Shown here: positions 6,933 to 9,696 of the stretch, piece after piece
How the letters are laid out: each line of letters begins with the position of its first letter
Position numbering within the stretch: the stretch's first letter is position 1
Assembly: GCA_028710845.1 (NCBI GenBank)
Contig: JAQTTI010000037.1
Coordinates: 1 to 9,696, forward strand
Length of the DNA: 9,696 nt
Origin: Candidatus Omnitrophota bacterium
GTDB lineage: Bacteria; Omnitrophota; Gorgyraeia; Gygaellales; Profunditerraquicolaceae
Direction of reading: 5' to 3'
Notes under the pieces: model-generated
The model's database searches: none
What the model was told of the DNA's origin: nothing
Seen by the model: only the letters and a program-made list of their open reading frames with translations
Translations under genes and position numbers: made by a program

Positions 6933-8441
6933 TTATTTTTTGGCTAAAATCTCTTCTAAAACAGCTACCCTCTTTTTTAAAGCTTCATTTTCATTTATAA
7001 CTTCCTTCAGGCCGGCAGCGAGAAAGCTAACGTATTCCGACAAAGAAAGGCCTTTTCTTGTGCTATCAACAATCTGACCCGGAGCATCTTCGGCAATTAC
7101 ACCTAAATTTAACCGTTGATCAGTAGAGCCCTTATACCTAAAATAAACCAAATTCATATTTTTGATTTGCTCTAAGATATTGCGGTAATCTTTAAAACCC
7201 AGGGGCGAAATATTTTCTTTAAAAATCCGGCTGCTGTAAGGTTTAAATTCTGCGGCCCATACCACAGGTTGGCTGACATCGGAGCCGCCAAGAGCATCCG
7301 CAAAATAGAAATTATTATTCTTATATCCGATAAAATCCTCAGAGATCCCGCGATGTCGAAAAAGGATAAAATTATCATTCACATAATATGACGGGTCCGG
7401 CCTAAATGGGCCTTCTCCGGCCCGGCCAGTGCCTACCTCAAGACCGCCATATACTAAAAATTTTCCGGAAGTCGGTAACATAGGATCTCCGGCGCCGCCG
7501 ACTGCTGCAATACCTGAAACTAAAAAGTTCTCCCTAACCATAGCAGTACCGTTTACATCTAATTTTAAACCTGGCGAACTGGTGCCTATGCCTACGAGTC
7601 CTGCGGGATTTATGGTAATATCAGCGCTATTATCTGCACTGCTAAAATTAAGTTCATTGACCCCTGCGGCTACTCCGCTCCAGATCCTTCCCTTTTGCAC
7701 CCCGTTGCTTGCCTGAAATATGATATCTCCCGGATCATTGGCAGTTGCTTTTAAAATAATATCTCCGCTCGTACCAATCTCAAGCCTTGCAGCAGGAGGA
7801 TTTACTGTACCGGTTCCGATTCCAACATTGCCATTATTAATGATAACATTTCCCTGCGTTGCCTCAAGGGCATTACCGCGGAATGATGAAGCCCTTATAC
7901 CGGGGCCATAATCACCTAAACCAGCTACTCCTATGCCATAATTATCTTCGGCTCCACCGGAAGCATCCCCGTATAAAGCCCAACAGACCGCAGAACCGCT
8001 ACAAGTACCACGATAGGCAGAGCGTAATCCGGCATTAAAATATGAATTATCTGAATTCTCGAAATAACCCGTATAATAAAATGTGCGCCCATTACCATCG
8101 TCTGGTCTGACAGCTCTTAACGAAGCTCCCAGATTACCGTTATTATCAACTGCTGCCGGGCCAATACATAAAGGAGCGCTGGGAGTTGTAGTGCCGATAC
8201 CGACATTACCTTCAACCACTAAATCAGCCAGATAGTCAATTTCGCCCCCATCGCCATCAGTTGTTTCCCAGGTAAAAGCAGCTCCGTCTATATAGTTATC
8301 GCCGATTGCAATCCTGGCCGCTCTTAGTTCGCGGTAGTTGCCGAACGGAGAAGGATAATAGGTGGTAATGGTAATGTCTTCGGCATAGACCAGAAAAGGC
8401 ATCAAAAAAAAGACCAAAAGAAAAAAAATTTTCTTACCCAC
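6933..8441 (-). CDS. Exported tail-fibre-like protein with C-terminal S74-type intramolecular chaperone domain
   Basis: This 502-residue protein starts with a signal peptide (MGKKIFFLLV..., hydrophobic to about 18) and a likely signal peptidase I site at VYA|ED (20/21). Next is TTYYPSPFGNYRELRAARIAIG (26-47), which I associate with Omnitrophota-like exported proteins. Three fibre-type units follow (NVGIGTTTP at 79, NVGIGTGTV at 205, LVGIGTSSP at 282), separated by Gly/Asn/Asp-rich, probably beta-structured sequence. From about 400 it matches the endosialidase/Peptidase_S74 chaperone: SSRIFKENI (403-411), LVYFRYKG (431-438), LGVIAEDAP (446-454), then a heptad-like helix (472-502). In phage proteins this domain drives trimer assembly and then cuts itself off; the S403/K408 spacing fits the Ser/Lys dyad. 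A trimeric surface or periplasmic fibre is inferred. The start is GTG, fixed by AAAGGAGG 6 nt upstream. The gene begins 17 nt after the tRNA-Pro CCA. Confidence 0.85.
   Translation of the reverse strand: MGKKIFFLLVFFLMPFLVYAEDITITTYYPSPFGNYRELRAARIAIGDNYIDGAAFTWETTDGDGGEIDYLADLVVEGNVGIGTTTPSAPLCIGPAAVDNNGNLGASLRAVRPDDGNGRTFYYTGYFENSDNSYFNAGLRSAYRGTCSGSAVCWALYGDASGGAEDNYGIGVAGLGDYGPGIRASSFRGNALEATQGNVIINNGNVGIGTGTVNPPAARLEIGTSGDIILKATANDPGDIIFQASNGVQKGRIWSGVAAGVNELNFSSADNSADITINPAGLVGIGTSSPGLKLDVNGTAMVRENFLVSGIAAVGGAGDPMLPTSGKFLVYGGLEVGTGRAGEGPFRPDPSYYVNDNFILFRHRGISEDFIGYKNNNFYFADALGGSDVSQPVVWAAEFKPYSSRIFKENISPLGFKDYRNILEQIKNMNLVYFRYKGSTDQRLNLGVIAEDAPGQIVDSTRKGLSLSEYVSFLAAGLKEVINENEALKKRVAVLEEILAKK
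7548..8207 (-). repeat. Three degenerate 'NVGIGT' fibre repeat units within the S74-type protein
   Basis: The units cover residues 79-94, 205-223 and 282-298. They share a core of [NL]VGIGT, two to four small residues, Pro, and then a hydrophobic stretch resembling LDVNG or LEIG. This pattern is typical of trimeric tail-fibre and tail-spike-like proteins and of bacterial S74-domain proteins. The units are about 125 and 75 residues apart, diverged at DNA level, and not a recent tandem duplication. Confidence 0.7.
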
Positions 8442-8447
8442 TAGAAA

Positions 8448-8455
8448 CCTCCTTT
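8448..8455 (-). promoter_or_regulatory. Strong ribosome binding site for the S74-type exported protein
   Basis: AAAGGAGG lies 6 nt before the GTG at 8441, the strongest Shine-Dalgarno in the window. It decides in favour of the GTG start, which also gives a well-formed signal peptide. It begins 3 nt after the CCA end of tRNA-Pro. Confidence 0.85.
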
Positions 8456-8458
8456 AGT

Positions 8459-8535
8459 TGGTCGGGGCGACAGGACTTGAACCTGTGACCTCAGCGTCCC
8501 GAACGCTGCGCTCTACCAAGCTGAGCCACGCCCCG
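8459..8535 (-). tRNA. tRNA-Pro (anticodon CGG)
   Basis: The 77-nt minus-strand sequence folds into a full cloverleaf. The acceptor stem CGGGGCG/CGCCCCG has 7 of 7 pairs, the D stem is GCTC/GAGC, the anticodon stem is CAGCG/CGCTG with loop TTCGGGA, and the T stem is ACAGG/CCTGT with loop TTCAAGT. The anticodon is CGG, reading proline codon CCG. G37 and the C1-G72 pair are typical of tRNA-Pro. The discriminator base is A, and CCA is encoded directly after it (8461-8459). The gene sits between ribE and the S74-type protein gene and has its own promoter upstream. I see no second copy of its 3' end in the window that would suggest an integration site. Confidence 0.96.
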
Positions 8536-8635
8536 CCTAATTTATATTTAAAGACCATAGCAGTAAGATATTGCCGCTAAATAACTAATATCAAAGTATA
8601 TCAGAAATTAAGGTGCAGTGCAATAACAGAAAGGA
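8536..8635 (-). other. Intergenic spacer between ribE and tRNA-Pro
   Basis: This 100-nt AT-rich spacer is the longest gene-free stretch in the window. It contains the predicted promoter and the 5' leader of the tRNA. A TGCACTGCA element overlaps the -35 box; it could be an operator but is short. I see no GC-rich hairpin followed by a T-run, so no intrinsic terminator for the riboflavin operon is evident here. Confidence 0.6.
8595..8623 (-). promoter_or_regulatory. Predicted sigma70-type promoter for tRNA-Pro and the downstream exported protein
   Basis: On the minus strand TTGCAC (8623-8618) and TATACT (8600-8595) are separated by exactly 17 nt, and TG lies one base before the -10 box (TGATATACT, an extended -10). 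The -10 matches consensus at 5 of 6 positions; the -35 matches at 3 of 6. Transcription would begin near 8588, leaving a leader of about 50 nt before the tRNA. A 6-bp inverted repeat (GATATT...AATATC, 8592-8567) lies at the presumed start; its role, if any, is unknown. No other promoter is visible between the tRNA and the GTG at 8441. Confidence 0.6.
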
Positions 8636-9214
8636 TTATAAAATCGCCGATCTTTTGGCAAGGATATCAAATTCGATATTTAATTTTTCTGAAGTTTCTT
8701 TAAAACTTAAGGTAGTATTTTTCAGGGTATGAGGAATGATACCGACAGTAAACAGGTTGGAAATAGTTTTTACCAAGGTCAAACTTATTCCATCAACAGC
8801 TATAGAGCCTTTGGGGAGGCAATAACGGATAAATTCCGGCCCGACCGCAATATCAAACAGTATGCTTGCCTGCCGCAAATATCTCTTGCGGATAATACCC
8901 AAACAATCAATATGGCCGGTAACAAAATGGCCTGAAACTCTTGAACCTACTTTAAGACTGCGTTCAAGGTTAACTTTCTGTCCAGGCTTAAGCAAGCCGA
9001 GATTAGTAACCTTAAGGGTGTTATCCATAATCTCAAAAGCTATTGAGCTGTCTGTAAAGGAAATTACGGTAAGGCATACCCCGTTAACAGCAATACTGTC
9101 CCCGATTTTTGTTTCGGCCAACACCTTAAAAGCGCTAACCTCAAGTAAGGTAGCATTCGCTTTCCTTAAAATTCTTTTTACTAACCCTGTTTCTTCGACT
9201 ATGCCGGTAAACAT
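8636..9214 (-). CDS. ribE: Riboflavin synthase, alpha subunit type
   Basis: This 192-residue enzyme converts two molecules of 6,7-dimethyl-8-ribityllumazine into riboflavin plus 5-amino-6-ribitylaminouracil, normally as a cytoplasmic homotrimer. It has the two homologous lumazine-binding barrels. The first carries the hallmark N-terminus MFTGIVEETG, GDSIAVNGVCLTV (38-50) and EIMDNTL (61-67). The second begins near GHFVTGHIDCLG (95-106) and carries KGSIAVDGISLTLV (135-148) and IPHTLKNTTL (160-169). The C-terminus is a little shorter than usual, ending in FDILAKRSAIL. Its ATG overlaps the ribD TAA by one base (TAATG), and no strong Shine-Dalgarno is visible. The next gene downstream is tRNA-Pro, not ribBA or ribH, so the rest of the pathway is encoded elsewhere. 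Confidence 0.96.
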   Translation of the reverse strand: MFTGIVEETGLVKRILRKANATLLEVSAFKVLAETKIGDSIAVNGVCLTVISFTDSSIAFEIMDNTLKVTNLGLLKPGQKVNLERSLKVGSRVSGHFVTGHIDCLGIIRKRYLRQASILFDIAVGPEFIRYCLPKGSIAVDGISLTLVKTISNLFTVGIIPHTLKNTTLSFKETSEKLNIEFDILAKRSAIL

Positions 9215-9696
9215 TATTTTATCTTGGCTTCGATTAATATTTCATCCCCCAACCACTTTAACTTTAGATCTTTTAATTTTATTGCCTGATCTATGCGCTT
9301 GATTCCGATACCCATTACCGAAGAGACAGCTTCTTTGCCACCGATAATCTTGGGGCTGATAAAGAATAAAATCCGGTCAACCAGGCCTTCATCAAAAAGC
9401 GAACCAATCAAGGTCCCTCCGCCTTCAACGATAATGTTGCTTATTCCAAGCTGGGCCAATTTCTTTAAAGCGTCGCGCAGGTTAATCTGCCCCGCCTTTT
9501 CCTTAACCTCTAAAATCTTGGCTTTGGCTGAAATTTTCTTCCGGTTTTCCGTCTCCTGCCCGGGGTTGCTGGGCAAAGTAATAATAATCACCTGGGCCTC
9601 GCCGGCAAAAATACTTGAATTTTCCGGGGTGCTTAAATTGCTGTCGACAATTATTTTTATCAGCTTTTTCTGGGAAAACCAAACGTTTAAACTGGG
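9214..9696 (-). CDS. ribD: RibD C-terminal reductase domain (5' end cut by window)
   Basis: The frame is open from the right edge to the TAA at 9214, giving 160 residues. A GTG at 9591 is internal: the upstream codons continue the reductase domain (PSLNVWF, then KIIVDSNLSTPENSSIF). The reductase domain reduces the ribosylamino side chain with NADPH in riboflavin synthesis. Evidence includes IIVDSNLSTP near the start of the visible part, NIIVEGGGTLIGSLFDEGLVD, and FISPKIIGG, all standard for the RibD/RibG reductase (DHFR-like fold). The N-terminal deaminase domain would be outside the window, so the bifunctional form is inferred. The stop overlaps the ribE start by one base. One oddity is that the usual SLTxR near the domain start reads SLNVW. 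Confidence 0.93.
   Translation of the reverse strand, partial: PSLNVWFSQKKLIKIIVDSNLSTPENSSIFAGEAQVIIITLPSNPGQETENRKKISAKAKILEVKEKAGQINLRDALKKLAQLGISNIIVEGGGTLIGSLFDEGLVDRILFFISPKIIGGKEAVSSVMGIGIKRIDQAIKLKDLKLKWLGDEILIEAKIK

Noticed and set aside
2589..8535. Tyrosine recombinase, tail-fibre-like gene and tRNA together suggesting a prophage or integrated element at tRNA-Pro
   Set aside because: The recombinase matches housekeeping XerD, lies about 5 kb from the tRNA, and core genes such as ligA sit between them. I see no duplicated tRNA 3' end, and no capsid, terminase or other phage gene. The fibre-like protein has a signal peptide, unlike phage tail proteins.
884..9302. Plus-strand open frames of 60-146 residues throughout the window
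   Set aside because: All lie opposite well-identified minus-strand genes, have no family motifs and lack convincing ribosome sites. They look like chance antisense frames.
9214..9591. A separate 125-residue gene starting at GTG 9591
   Set aside because: The reading frame continues upstream to the window edge with recognisable RibD reductase sequence, so the GTG is an internal valine codon.
1..9696. CRISPR array, insertion sequence or long direct repeat
   Set aside because: Reading through the window shows no regularly spaced repeats, transposase motifs or terminal inverted repeats. The only repeats are the diverged protein-level units in the S74-type protein.

Overview
This window is a compact bacterial chromosome segment. 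All ten protein genes and the one tRNA lie on the minus strand, so transcription runs from high to low coordinates. G+C is moderate (roughly 40% by eye), and most genes overlap or sit within about 20 nt of each other. The source is probably an uncultivated Gram-negative lineage. My best guess is Omnitrophota or a relative, because the exported protein at 6933-8441 opens with a TTYYPSPFGNYRELRA block that I associate from memory with such genomes. This is an inference, not a search result.

In transcription order, the window begins with the end of a riboflavin operon: the 3' part of ribD (reductase domain, cut by the right edge) and riboflavin synthase ribE, joined by a TAATG overlap. A 100-nt spacer follows with a good sigma70-type promoter. 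That promoter faces tRNA-Pro(CGG), which has an encoded CCA end. Only 17 nt after the CCA is the GTG start of a 502-residue exported protein with a signal peptide, tail-fibre-like 'NVGIGT' repeats and a C-terminal endosialidase/S74-type intramolecular chaperone domain. The tRNA and this mRNA appear to share a transcript.

A tightly packed housekeeping series comes next: acylphosphatase, NAD+-dependent DNA ligase (ligA), a small lipoprotein of unknown function, a glyoxalase II-like metallo-beta-lactamase-fold hydrolase, the tyrosine recombinase xerD, a CCA-adding/poly(A) polymerase-family nucleotidyltransferase (cca), rbfA, and a DHH/DHHA1 phosphoesterase of the NrnA type that runs off the left edge. 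Junctions range from a 14-nt overlap to a 20-nt gap, and several starts lack a Shine-Dalgarno sequence and look translationally coupled. By function the series covers DNA joining and chromosome resolution (ligA, xerD), tRNA and ribosome maturation (cca, rbfA) and RNA-fragment turnover (nrnA).

Most of the window is ordinary core genome. I see no CRISPR array, insertion sequence, prophage or convincing intrinsic terminator. The parts worth a second look are the S74-type exported protein and its attachment to a tRNA transcript, the unrecognised lipoprotein, and a few residue-level departures in otherwise standard enzymes (DHH motif I, the RibD substrate site, the insert in the nucleotidyltransferase head domain).
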